NCBI RefSeq assembly: GCF_001039355.2
Contig: NW_019775980.1
Coordinates: 241,434-305,433, forward strand
Reading direction: 5' to 3'
From: Lingula anatina
Taxonomy: Eukaryota > Brachiopoda > Lingulata > Lingulida > Lingulidae
DNA length: 64,000 nucleotides
Below are positions 48,601-60,500 of this stretch, piece by piece. The position numbers and the translations under genes were made by a program. Below the pieces are notes generated by a model. The model saw only the letters and a list, made by a program, of their open reading frames with translations. It ran no database searches and had not been told where the DNA came from. Within the stretch, counting starts at the first letter, position 1. The number at the start of each line of letters is the position of its first letter.

Positions 48601-49081
48601 TTTGCATATAAATATTAAGTATTTTATTTGGAGCAAAATAAATTGCTGATGTATTCTCGTGTTTTCAAATATCCACTTGTTAAACATTTTTTTTAAATAT
48701 ATTAATAGCAAGTGATGAATATTCAGATATGTAAAACAAAAATGCTGATATCTGCATTAAGACTTGCTCAAGTTTAATTTGATAAATAATACTATCTAAT
48801 AACGACTTGACTACTGTTTGATCTTGTTATAATATTAAACAAGTTAATTCAGATAAAAATGACAATCAGAATTTTTTAATTTCATTTTCAACAAATGATA
48901 AAATGGGGTACACATGATGCTTTTTTTTTAGTGTAAAAATTAACATATCACTTCAAACAAAGATAAAGTGTCAAGAAGTCATAAAACACAGGATACTGTT
49001 ACAAGGTGGGAGCTGAATGAACATATTAAAAAGCAATCAGTAAAATTCCATGAAATAAACTAGGACTTGGGGTATCTTTTA

Positions 49082-49204
49082 CAGGGGCGACCCGGATATA
49101 TTTTCCGACAATCCTCCGACAGAAAAATCAGATACCCATCAATGTAAACTAGAAAATCTGACTGTTTTCCAGAAGACCCAGAAGAAAGCCTCAATCCGCC
49201 CCTG
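49082..49204. mobile_element. hAT-like MITE, CAGGGGCG family, copy 3 (internally deleted)
   Basis: The left end is CAGGGGCGACCCGGATAT; the right end is complementary to CAGGGGCGGATTGAGG. Internal blocks CCGACAGAAAAATCAGATAC and CCAGAAGACCCAGAAG match copies 1 and 2. It is 123 bp, shorter than copy 1, with no clear duplication at the flanks. Confidence 0.7.
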
Positions 49205-50226
49205 CCTGTGATGAGGTGGGAGCTGGGATATGACATCTAGTTATGGCAAATCTCTCTGAAGTATTCCTGGTGAACTGTCTCAATACATGACAGACCTTGA
49301 TTACTCTCTGAAAGGAAAAATAATTGATATTTCATTAAAATGCTATAAAATTTGTGCAGACAATAAGTTTTTCAATGCTCCTGGATTCCACAATTTTCTA
49401 CTTCTTAGCGGCCATAATTCACAGACAAAGAGTTCCACATTGAACAATATGCCATAACTCAAAAATTTATGAACACAAACACTATAACAAGCACTTTTTG
49501 CATCATCACTATGTTTTAGGACAATATTAGAGACGGGTTGAATTATGTTTTTACTCCAAATTTAGTAGATGTATATGAAAGCCAGTTAATTGGAAAGTAA
49601 TAATAATAATAAGACATTATAACCACAGCAAATAGATATAACAGCAATGTGAATCCTGTGCATGGTATCCTAAAATTTATCCTTCCATTTTATACAGATA
49701 GCCATTTTAACCAAGATCTGTACCACTCCTATAGCCCTGTTAATGCCAAACACTTTACCCAAGGCACTAACTTGGAATCAAATTTACCAAAAATTGATTG
49801 CAAAGCAGGGGCACCAAAGTTATTTCTTTTGTAATCAATTTTACCAAGCGATGATTGTTCTTTACATAGCATGATACTCTATGGGGGTTTATATATGGTA
49901 AAGGCTCAATCATTTCAACCAGGAAAAATTATCAATTTTACATAGACATAATAATAATATGTAGCATTTTGGTGTTTTTACTGTATGGATTAGAACTATA
50001 AGGTAGTCTGCTTTTCAATTTTCTCGCTCAAACTCAATAGGAATATTCTAACTTGAGAATTTGTTACTTTAAAAAATACAGTTTTTGCAAAATTTACAAT
50101 GTTCCCAGTAAATATTGATAAAGCCATAACCGTCATTACCAGAACATCTCCCTCAGCAGTCTGAGAGCAATGAACTTAGACCAAACTGCAATAAAAGACG
50201 GATCAATGCAGGAGAAAGCCAATGAC

Positions 50227-50257
<31 letters not shown>

Positions 50258-50600
50258 ACACAAACACTTCCACCAGTCTAAACTGGAGACCAGAATAATG
50301 ACATTATTGGTCTGAATAATGACTTTTCTCTCAACATCCCAGTTCACTCCTCTACCACTTAACACTGTATAACCCAGGGACACCTTGACACTTAAACTAC
50401 GGAAATTACACTAGAACTACTGCCTAGAACACAGCTTGTAAAGTGAAGTGGAGGAAATTACAATAATATAATTTCTACAATTTGACAGCCCTTTCATTTA
50501 TCATGGATCAAGATCATTATGGCAGGTTCAGTGGAGGAAGCAGTGTATGTGGATCTTTATAGGTTAGAACAATGCTCTGTTGATCTACTCACATTTAAAA
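49205..50600. other. AT-rich intergenic sequence
   Basis: No gene found. A poly-C plus (CA)n run lies at 50226-50261. Confidence 0.5.
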
Positions 50601-50765
50601 CATTCAAAACCAGACTTGCAGATCTAAGGATCAAATATGGCTGACCCACTTAAATGCTTGTGGTGTAATTCCCGCGGGGAATCTATTAAGTGTCTAATTA
50701 AGGTAGTTTTTTAGTGGGTCGCCATATTTGATCCCTGGATCCGTTAGTGCACTGTTCTGAATGCA
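50601..50765. mobile_element. MITE with ~60-bp inverted repeats, copy 2
   Basis: Matches the element at 22277-22451: left arm GGATCAAATATGGCTGACCC then ACTTAAAT, centre TTCCCGCGGGGAATCTATTA, right arm GTGGGTCGCCATATTTGATC and GTGCACTGTTCTGAATGC. The outer left end is diverged, so the boundary there is approximate. Confidence 0.7.
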
Positions 50766-52454
50766 CTAATTGCAATTTCTTTCATAAGTGAGAAACATTA
50801 TATATCTTTGAAAATAAACATAAAGAGACCAGGGATGTCACTGCCATTTAGTGGGAAAAGTTGAAAAATATGTCCTTGGGTCCCACGGGCAGCCTAAGGC
50901 AGTGATATTTTTGACTCTCCAAAAGTTGCAAATACACCAATAGTAGGAAAAATCTCATCCCTGGGACTGCATTTGTCTCACCTCATAAATATTGTCCTCA
51001 AAATCTTAGTTCACACTTCAAGAACTTCTTCCTTCCATGACATCCTATACTGGAGGTCCTGTAACCTATCAATAAGTCGATTAAATATTTAAAAAGCTAC
51101 ATGAAAAAAAAAAGGGGGGGGGGGGAGAATATTATAGTAATTAAAACATTGCCACTCCTATGAAAAGCTCTTTGATGTAAACATGCTTGCGCATTGTACA
51201 GTAAAAAAAATCTTCAGGCCAATTATATCATACAGCAACTAATTTCTTTAATTTATTACCCTTAACAATTCATGTATTAACTGTAAATCTCAAGTCAGCT
51301 TTGCATATTATGAGGCAATAAATCGGAACATTTATCATTCACCTGTTCAGCACATCTCCATCTTTTAATAACCAGACTGGCATCACATTTCTTTTTCTTA
51401 TTCGAGACGTCTCAGTTTCAGACAATGTTGACATAGCTGTTCAGTTCCATACTAGGTAAAAAAGAAATAATTTAAAAAAATTATAAGCATTATTTGTGGC
51501 AAAATGCACATATTTTTGCTGAAATAAAGCAATCAAATGATCTTAAATCAAGAACTTTTTGATTTGTAAACTGCTACTGCTATCTACTGTATTTCAGTAA
51601 AATTTTATTTAAAAAGTAAATGCATTAAATATAATTTTAACTTTACAGAGTATGTATTTACTTCAAATTCATCAAGTTTTCAAAAAGTAACTACATCAAG
51701 TATCCCTGGTCTTTGTATGATTTTTTTACTTCAAAAGGCTGTACAGAAAAGCTTTATCTACATCACTCAATCCTGAGCTTTCATTTTTAAAATGCATATT
51801 CAGTCAATCTTTTTTTGTTATAAAATATATTTCATAAGCGACATTAATCAATGAATTTTTCTTTGGTTTAGATATCACGGTAATTTAAACAATTTCCCGA
51901 AATTTCAACGCCATTTTAAGTACCAATCTTAAATATTTAAAGTTTTTTTTTCCAACCCATTTCATATTAACGTAATGCACATAGAGAATTCATGATAAAA
52001 GTTTCAGTTTGCCGACTAGGTTCAGGAAGGAAACTATTTTATATCAGCAAGAGTTAATCACATCACTCAAATGAAAATGAACTCAAACGCGACTTACGTT
52101 TTACAAACACCTTAAAAATATTTAAAAAGAAAATTTAAACAAACAAACAAAAAAATATATATTTAGCCTGCCATCATTTAAATGACACCTTTTATTGTTC
52201 ACGTAAAGCTGCGATATTATTTTCCGAGACTGTCACCTACCCTTCAAGAGACGGATAACTGCGGCACCCTCCAACGCCTTCCTCCTAACACAGTGAATCA
52301 TATTACTCAGCAAATGTTAATAATATGAACAAAATAAAAAGGAATTACGATGAGGTATTTATGGAAAATCACATGTGGAGAGTTTCAGAAAGCAAACGCG
52401 TGGGGTTAGTAGCTTATATTTTAGATTTAATAGAAATAAAAGTGCTTGTCTAAA
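50766..52454. other. AT-rich intergenic sequence
   Basis: Nothing recognised beyond a short A/G homopolymer run near 51104-51126. Confidence 0.5.
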
Positions 52455-52765
52455 CAGTGGTTAAATAACATCGTCAACACAATCATGGTATTATAAAATT
52501 TGTGGTTTAAAAAATATTGTATAACACAGAATCTTGGTATTATAAAAACTGTGGTTTAAATAGCATTATCCAATGCAGAAACATGGTATTATAAAAACAG
52601 CGATTTTAATAACATTATATAACGCAGAATTGTTTTTTTTTTAAACTGCGATTCAAATAACATTATCCAATGCAGAAACGTGGTATTATAAAAACTGCAG
52701 TTCAAATAACATTATTTGATGCAGAAACATAGCAGTTTAAATAAGATTTTATAATGCAGATTTCC
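52455..52765. repeat. 49-bp minisatellite, about six diverged copies
   Basis: The phrase TGGTATTATAAAA starts at 52486, 52535, 52584 and 52681, spaced 49, 49 and about 2 x 49 bp. The rest of the unit reads approximately CTGCGGTTTAAATAACATTA then TCCAATGCAGAAACA. Confidence 0.85.
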
Positions 52766-54599
52766 AGTGAAAACACGACTAGACATCCATCATATCACTT
52801 TAGTGACTGCATATTACGACAGATTTACAAGGATTGGAATTGGCGGATTTACATCAATATCTAATCAGCCTACAATTGACTGAGCAAATTATCATGTTAA
52901 TCTTCCCAAATGGAGAAATGGTAGATGAGCAAGTCGAAGATGTAAAAATACATTAAAGAAAGAAGACAGCATCCATTTGGCTAATAAAATTTTGATATTT
53001 AACCAAGTACTTTTGGTTCTTTAAGGTAAGAAGTTTCTAGAATGTGGTTATTACATTTGACAGTTTCTAATTTTTAAATTAGTAGTGCTCCGTTCTATAT
53101 TAGTTCACTATATTTTTTAATTAAAGAATACTTTCGTCATACTTGTGCTCAGTCATTGAAAGGAATTGTATTTCTTTAATATATGTATTTAAAAAAAAAT
53201 ATTTAATATTGGCCAATTCAATTATGCAAAAAAAAAAAAAAAAAAATGATAAAAAAAATGGTCATCTTTTATGGAAAAATTATTTGCTTGTCAAGAGAGC
53301 CTGCTTCTCACTGTCTTAGCAGTGTTCAACTTGGTAAACATCATTACCATTTTACTCGGTGAAAATCACTTCATTCAGAGTTAATTTCATCTGAGATTAA
53401 TTCCATCATCCCCACCTGGTTATGAGTTGTGAAGTGACGACGTCAAGTGAAGATGTACCATGCGACCACATTGAGTAAATGTGTTAATGTCATAAATGTA
53501 TTATTTTTATAGACAGAATTGTCTGTGTATCCATATGATAAAAAGAATGATTTGCTGGGCATGCCTTGCAAAATTTATTAAAAGAGTTCAACCATCTGGC
53601 ACTGTGATGATCTTTGGGTGCTGTGGCATCACATGTAATACACCACAAGATGTGTTTTGGTTTAATCTTCTCAATTTCATGATCATTTAAATAAAACCCT
53701 CGAGGAAATAGAAATGCGTAATCATCATTCATGTACCGATGCATTTACATCAAGATAATCAACTTTGAGACTAGAGGAATTATACATTTGCATAGTGCAA
53801 TCTATTTCTTAATCGGATAATCTCGAAAATAAAACGACCGCATAAACACAGCTTAATGATTTCACCACACGAGAGTTTAGTGCTTTCACATATTTGATAA
53901 TCGGCTACCAATGAACACAAATGTTCATTTTTCATTATGCATAAAAAGATGCACCATGCTTCAGAATACTAGGGAATAGCATGGGTGCACCTGCAAATGC
54001 AGAGTTTTCTTGGATAACGCCGACAGCAAAAATAAGATTTATCCTCATGAATAGAATAGGTCACATTTAACGGATAAAATAATTTTAACAGACTGGTCGC
54101 TAGACATTTGTTGGCAATTCTTCAAAGGCAAAAATCACAAAATATGCACCACCTGCACAAAAAATCAACTGAAACCATGTTTCACTGAAAATGGTGAGCA
54201 TTATGTTGATTCACAATTGGTGTGTACACAAGTCGCTCGCCTTTAAACTCGCGTTCAACCTTAAAGTGCCCTGAGCGCGCAAGCAAAACTCATTTTAGAC
54301 CAACGAAATTCTTACTACGAAGAAGAATTAACATTATGTTCCAAAATCATGGTATGAAGATCCACTCCATCCAGATATCAGGTAGGAGACCACCATTTAG
54401 TGACAAGGCAGCAAAGCTGTCAAATGTACAGACAAAAAGCAGGAAATAACAAAAAAGGCTACTGTCAATTCTGATGCAAAAATACATTATGTTAAACTGC
54501 AAATTCAACATCAAATTTTAATTATGCTCAACAGGTAATACCAACGTAAGTTAAATGTGTAACAAGCATAAGGCTTCAGGCCCATGGGAGTTCAAGTTC
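52766..54599. other. AT-rich intergenic sequence
   Basis: No recognisable gene. Short frames around 53490-53744 and 54222-54449 lack domain features. Confidence 0.5.
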
Positions 54600-55975
54600 A
54601 CACTTTGAAAATATATAACTTCCAGAAAAAGAAGCCAATTAGACTGCTTTTCCAACTCAGGCTGCATGTCGATTTTTGAACTTGACCTGCATTTTAGTAA
54701 GATCGATTACTCCTGAGAGTTTCATGACAACAGGCCTATCGGTTTTCCTTGAAATGTGTTTACAGTGTTGCATATATGTTGAAAAGCGAAAAAAAAAAAG
54801 CATAACTTCTACAATAATGGCCCGATCATCCTGATTTTCGAACTTGACCTGCATTTTATGAAAATTCATCAGCTCTATAAATATAAAGCCCAAAAGTAAA
54901 ACTGCCNNNNNNNNNNNNNNNNNNNNNNNNNNNNNNNNNNNNNNNNNNNNNNNNNNNNNNNNNNNNNNNNNNNNNNNNNNNNNNNNNNNNNNNNNNNNNN
55001 NNNNNNNNNNNNNNNNNNNNNNNNNNNNNNNNNNNNNNNNNNNNNNNNNNNNNNNNNNNNNNNNNNNNNNNNNNNNNNNNNNNNNNNNNNNNNNNNNNNN
55101 NNNNNNNNNNNNNNNNNNNNNNNNNNNNNNNNNNNNNNNNNNNNNNNNNNNNNNNNNNNNNNNNNNNNNNNNNNNNNNNNNNNNNNNNNNNNNNNNNNNN
55201 NNNNNNNNNNNNNNNNNNNNNNNNNNNNNNNNNNNNNNNNNNNNNNNNNNNNNNNNNNNNNNNNNNNNNNNNNNNNNNNNNNNNNNNNNNNNNNNNNNNN
55301 NNNNNNNNNNNNNNNNNNNNNNNNNNNNNNNNNNNNNNNNNNNNNNNNNNNNNNNNNNNNNNNNNNNNNNNNNNNNNNNNNNNNNNNNNNNNNNNNNNNN
55401 NNNNNNNNNNNNNNNNNNNNNNNNNNNNNNNNNNNNNNNNNNNNNNNNNNNNNNNNNNNNNNNNNNNNNNNNNNNNNNNNNNNNNNNNNNNNNNNNNNNN
55501 NNNNNNNNNNNNNNNNNNNNNNNNNNNNNNNNNNNNNNNNNNNNNNNNNNNNNNNNNNNNNNNNNNNNNNNNTGTTTACGGTGTTGCATATATGCTGAAA
55601 AAAGTGAAAAAAAAGCATAACTTCCCTAAAAATGACCCGATCATGCTGATTTTCGAACTTGACCGGCGTATTATAAATATTCATCAGTTCTGTAACTTTC
55701 AAGCCAAAAGGTAAAACGGTTTTCCACTTATCCTGTTTACGGTGTTGCATATATGCTGAAAAAAGTGAAAAAACAGCATAACTTCCCTAAAAATGACCCG
55801 ATCATGCTGATTTTCGAACTTGACCTGAATATTATGAATATTCATCAGTTCTGTAAGTTTCAAGTCAAAACGTAAAACCCTTTTCCACTTATTGTGTTTA
55901 CGGTAAAAGTGCACGCCAACGGCAACGGCAACGGCAACGGCGACGACAGACACAGGTGACGGCTATATGTACAGA
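54600..55975. repeat. Pearl/BIV160-like tandem array, 161-bp unit, interrupted by a gap
   Basis: Units start TGTTTACGGTGTTGCATATA; starts at 55573 and 55734 give a period of 161 bp. The start at 54757 lies 816 bp before 55573, about five units across the N run 54907-55572. The first unit is the GGCCTATCGG variant and later units the CAAGCCAAAAGGTAAAACGG variant, the same order as at 960-1296. The array ends in GTGCACGCCAACGGCAACGG and CGACGACAGACACAGGTGAC. This fixed order argues for a structured mobile element with a satellite core. Confidence 0.7.
54907..55572. other. Assembly gap (666 N) inside the 161-bp array
   Basis: Run of N. The number of units hidden cannot be known from this sequence, although the gap size is close to a whole number of repeats. 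Confidence 0.99.
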
Positions 55976-55994
55976 CACATCTGTGTCTGTACAT
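55967..55994. repeat. 28-bp near-perfect palindrome at the end of the 161-bp array
   Basis: Arms ATGTACAGACACA and TGTGTCTGTACAT are perfectly complementary (13 bp) around a 2-bp spacer. It sits directly after the GC-rich flank of the array. Confidence 0.8.
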
Positions 55995-56359
55995 AAAAAA
56001 GTGAAAAATATGGTGTGGGGTCCAAATTTAACCCTACACTCCCCATCTGCAATAAAAACTTGGCATCGATCTCAAAAAGGCCATTTCTTGGCTCCTAAAA
56101 AGTCGGAAATCTGCGAACAGTTTGAAAAAACTCATCCCTGAGATGATGAAAAAAGTTTTCTGTGAAATACTCTCCGGCTCAGTGTTGCAGGAATGGTTAT
56201 ATTTTAAAATTCTTGTGACAGACTTTTTTTTCTAGAATTTAGTTATCTTTTTTATATTAGAGTTCATGATAATCTTCAAGCACAATTTATTGTCAAATGA
56301 ATGGACACAGAATTGCATATTTATATTAATACACTGAGCATAAAATTCATATCTGATTT

Positions 56360-56365
56360 TTTATT
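56360..56365 (-). terminator. Candidate polyadenylation signal of NCOA5
   Basis: AATAAA on the minus strand, 549 bp after the stop codon, followed by a GT-containing stretch (CAGTGTATT). Another AATAAA lies at 56722-56717, nearer the stop codon, so the true 3' end is uncertain. Confidence 0.35.
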
Positions 56366-56913
56366 ACACTAAAACATACAATCTACAATGAAGGAGTTTA
56401 TAAAAACATCTTGAAAGATACCTAAGTAACACATTTAAAATGTAACATGATTGTAATAACAAAATTGGATTTCTAGAACCTATTCTGCTAAACAATGCAA
56501 ATTTAAGTAAACATTTCACAGGGATAACATCAACGTCATCAAGACTGATCCCCCGCAGAGTGTCAACAATCATCCATGTCAACTATCATCATTTAAAAAG
56601 TTCTTTAAAATACAAAATAACATAGTGATAACATGTCTGACCTCCATGGTTCTTTACAGGGCAGTCTCTTACTAGTATGTACAATACTTTCTCCGCAATG
56701 AGAATTTATAAACAGCTTTATTGCCTTGGCATTATTGTTGTTCCTGCACTACGCTAAACATACTTATCTACAGTTCTTTCTACGAAAATATGTATCTGCC
56801 CAAGAAACCATGACACATCTTGCTTTGTTAAGATTTTAATACAGTCCCAAATATTAAACATACTCCATTAGTTTGTAGACTATACAAGGTATTCAGCAGA
56901 TGGGTTGTGTCAA

Positions 56914-57515
56914 TCACATGAGGGGGCGGGGTCGACCTCCCTGACCTCCCATCCCCATTCGCTGTTGCTGCTGCATCTGAGCAGCAGGGCGGTCTCCTAG
57001 CAACCCAGCTGGTCCGCCTCCTCCGCCGCCATATCCCTGCTGTCCCTGTGCGCCGTAACCTTGCTGAGCCTGTGCGCCGTATCCTTGCTGTGCGGCACCA
57101 TACCCAGAGGCGCCGCCATACCCCTGCTGCTGACCTCCGTAACCCCCCATGGCCCTTGCCTGACCTCCTCCGCCATACCCGGCCTGCGACATGGTACTCT
57201 GCCCACTGGTGCTGCCCCCTGTTGAGATTGAGGTGATATTCTTCAGCAGGTTGGGTCCGCTTTGAATCAGACTGTCCAGGGCCTTCTGTATACTGGGGTT
57301 GTCCAGGTTCAGCCCTACCCCTCCTGCTTGAGCCGACTGCTGCTGCGGGACCTGTGGCTCCTGGGCGGCCATCCCGACCCCCTGGGACGACGGGACACCA
57401 CTGTTGGGGTTCAGAATGCTGAGGATCTTGGCCTGGAGCTGAGCTTGTTGTTGGAGCAGAGATTTCTCATCGCGTAGAGCTCCTGTTTCTCCTGCTCCCC
57501 CTCCTGCACTCACAC
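56914..57515 (-). CDS. NCOA5: NCOA5 coding exon 9 (terminal)
   Basis: The acceptor is ATATTCGTATTTAG|. Residues 382-581: LQAKILSILNPNSG, a Gln/Ala stretch, LNLDNPSIQKALDSLIQSGP (human INFDNPSVQKALDTLIQSGP), then about 100 residues of GYGGQQQGYGG-type sequence ending MGMGGQGGRPRPLM and TGA. The first half is conserved NCOA5; the low-complexity tail is not seen in the human protein, which ends soon after the conserved block. Confidence 0.93.
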
Positions 57516-60500
57516 CTAAATACGAATATAATAGGTCAGGTAATTTTTTTCTTTGAAAATTTATACTTATTGTGTGGATAAAGCAAATAATACATACACT
57601 GAACAAGAAATATAAAACAAAAACAATTGGTTTTAAATAGGGCAGAAGCTAATCCTCTTTTTATCTTGCTAAAGAACATTATTGTACCCATGGCACAAAT
57701 TAAATTTTATGTTTATCTCTAAAGGTTTTAACTGGTGATCTATTAGTTGTCTATATGGTAACAAGCTCAGAACTTAAGACATGTATTTGTCAGATTTGAT
57801 TTGTCAACGACATCGATCCCCAATGTTTCTGCACGTATGGTTCATAATAACAATTGATTTTATTTAAAAATCCAATTATATCAATAAGTGTGTATATATG
57901 AATATATGCATAAATATATTACCATTGCTCGCACCTCGTTTAGGCAGCATTTGGTCGCGCCTCTCCTTCACATATTTCAGGACCTTCTCCAATTCTTCCA
58001 GTGTTAACTGGCGGCCATCTGCCATAAGATTAAGCAGATAGGCAATACTTGGGTCTGGAGGTGTAAAATCCACCTTGGGGGGTGGCACTGGTGCCTTGGC
58101 CCTCAATTCTTTCAGATACTGCTCGTAGTTGCGCGCGACAAGACTCATGGCATCATCAAGCGGCATATTTCTGTGCTCTGTAATTTTTTTTGTTTGAAAA
58201 AGAAAAAGCAGAAACAAACTGTTGATGATGATTACGATTATGCGAGGAAAAAGGCCGCACGGCACAGAAAGAGAAGAAGTGCAACTGTTTAAGCTAAAAA
58301 CCTGAAAATAAAAAATATGGTAATGGTCATCATAAAATGCATGTTTAACTTATTCAGACGTTTATTATTATCAATAATAACAAATCAATATCGGAACTTT
58401 TCAATAAAACATCACATATTAAATGAATACCACAAATCAGCAAAGATAAGCATCGCGTGGCCCAATAATTAATGTTTCGTTTCCTCAAACTTTTCGTCCA
58501 CCGTCTTCCATGCACAAAAAGTGTGACGTTTCCTGTAACTTTTCGTATCAAACATTGATAGAAACATCAAAAACGACCCTTGTCAATTCCAATGAAAGTT
58601 TATGTCAGATTTACTTCACGTCACTTGCATCAACATTCTTGACATCAGTTTCCACAGGTTACACGAACAATTCATCTGAACAACACGGCACTCCATTTAT
58701 GATCAATTTATTTGTTGATTTTTTAATTGTAAATTTTAAAATGTAGAATGTCTGTTACAACTTTTACATTTTATTACCGCCGCGACACAATTAAAACAAT
58801 GTGAACATATTCTGGTTCTAGTGCTCTGGTATCACTTTACATAAAGCACCCGTCTTGTTTATTCATTCATTCAAATATGAAGATCAATACATCCTTGCGA
58901 GTGGTTGAGAGCTTCCAACAAATACAGGTAAAAAAAGTCCACGATAGAATGTCTCGATTTTTAAAGTTAATATTTAAACTAATTTTAGCTTTAATTCACA
59001 GCCCCATTTCGAGAATATTTTAAAATATGAAAACTCTGTCTTTCAATGCCTGATGATGATGTACATAACACGGTTGCGCTTTGACGACAAACATTTCTTT
59101 TTAATGACATCAGAACAGTGCTCTTAAAAAATGCACGGTCAGTGTTTTGGTTTTTATATCCAAGCGGGTATTTAGGATTAATTCATTCTGCGCTATCATA
59201 TGGATTGTCTTTGTGTGAAAATTGTCGCGTTTTCCAAAAGAAAAAGTGTGTGGGTTGCCCGTTTATATCAGAAAACACGGTTTTATACTTGAATGTGGAC
59301 CAATGTAAGAATGTTGATGAGTTTGCAAAATACGGCTTAATAACTGATACCGTTAGTTTTGAAGAAATACAAACACGTCTTTCGATTAAAACAAGCGGTT
59401 TAGGTTAAATATCTGCAGTCAATCGATGCACTGTAACATTTGAGCATAACAAGTTACCTGCTCATTTTAAAAGTATTAATTTCACAAGGTCAAATATTGT
59501 CATTACTGTAACAAAATTGTAAAAATACTGCTCAAAAACATCGATCGGCACGAAAATCCTCTTATTTTCAAACAAACTGTGATTTTTTCAGGGAATGCAC
59601 GCTTTGTTCTGCATTCCAATTCACAGTCACGAAAAAATCCATACTTTTCTCCTCTCTTTGAAATCCCCTGCTCGCGATCACAGAAAAACAAATTTCCCTG
59701 AAAAACCAAGACATATCTCTCCAGTACCAAAACTCCTCTCCTACCTTGGGGAGTACCGTGCAGGATGTTCAGTGTCAGAGACCGATGGACTTCGTTCTGA
59801 CTGTTAATGATGATGGCGTACAGGATGCCCCTGCGCACCAAATCATCGATCATGATCTGAGGAGTGGTGCCTTCTGGGATCTCGCGCATGTCTGTCAGCA
59901 CGCTGAACGTCTTCAAGCGGCGGGTTATCATATCTCCGTAAGCTCTGAAACCAGAAAAACTGAGGTCTGTGAATGCGTGTTATGGAAAGTGTCAACTAAA
60001 AACTTGTCTTGTGCCAGTTGTGGTGCATTTAAATCCATTATTACATTAAATAAACGAGATGGGTCAGGACTCAAACCATGTGTATTGCCATTGCCTATGA
60101 TGGTGGTATTATAATGAGGAAAATACTGTGCAAACTTTGAAATGACAAATTTCTTTTCCGTAGTAAGAATCTTGAAATATGATTACCTGTGCAGTATGCA
60201 AATGGATTATATAAAGTCTCAGGTATCTAACAAACATGTTGTTAAAGAAAAATCTTACACAAAATACAGTAGTTTTCTAAATAAGAATTCCAATGCCTTC
60301 CAAAAAAGAGATAATCACAAATATCATACGATTTAAATACTATACCTCTGTTGTGGAGATTTCATGAGAATACAACAGTCAAAGGGGGGTCTCTCAGCCT
60401 CAGGTGCCCCCACAGGGGGAGGGGGGTAATAGGGGTCCCGGTAGGGGTCCCTCCCATCATCAAAGGGGGGTGGTCGCCTGGCAACAAGGAAAATATATCT

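Noticed and set aside
52455-52765. Possible CRISPR-like array (49-bp period)
   Set aside because: The whole unit repeats with drift and there are no unique spacers; the locus is eukaryotic, so it is a minisatellite.
54657-55750. Minus-strand open frames of 310 and 291 codons
   Set aside because: They span the gap 54907-55572 and the 161-bp repeat units; no real coding content is visible.
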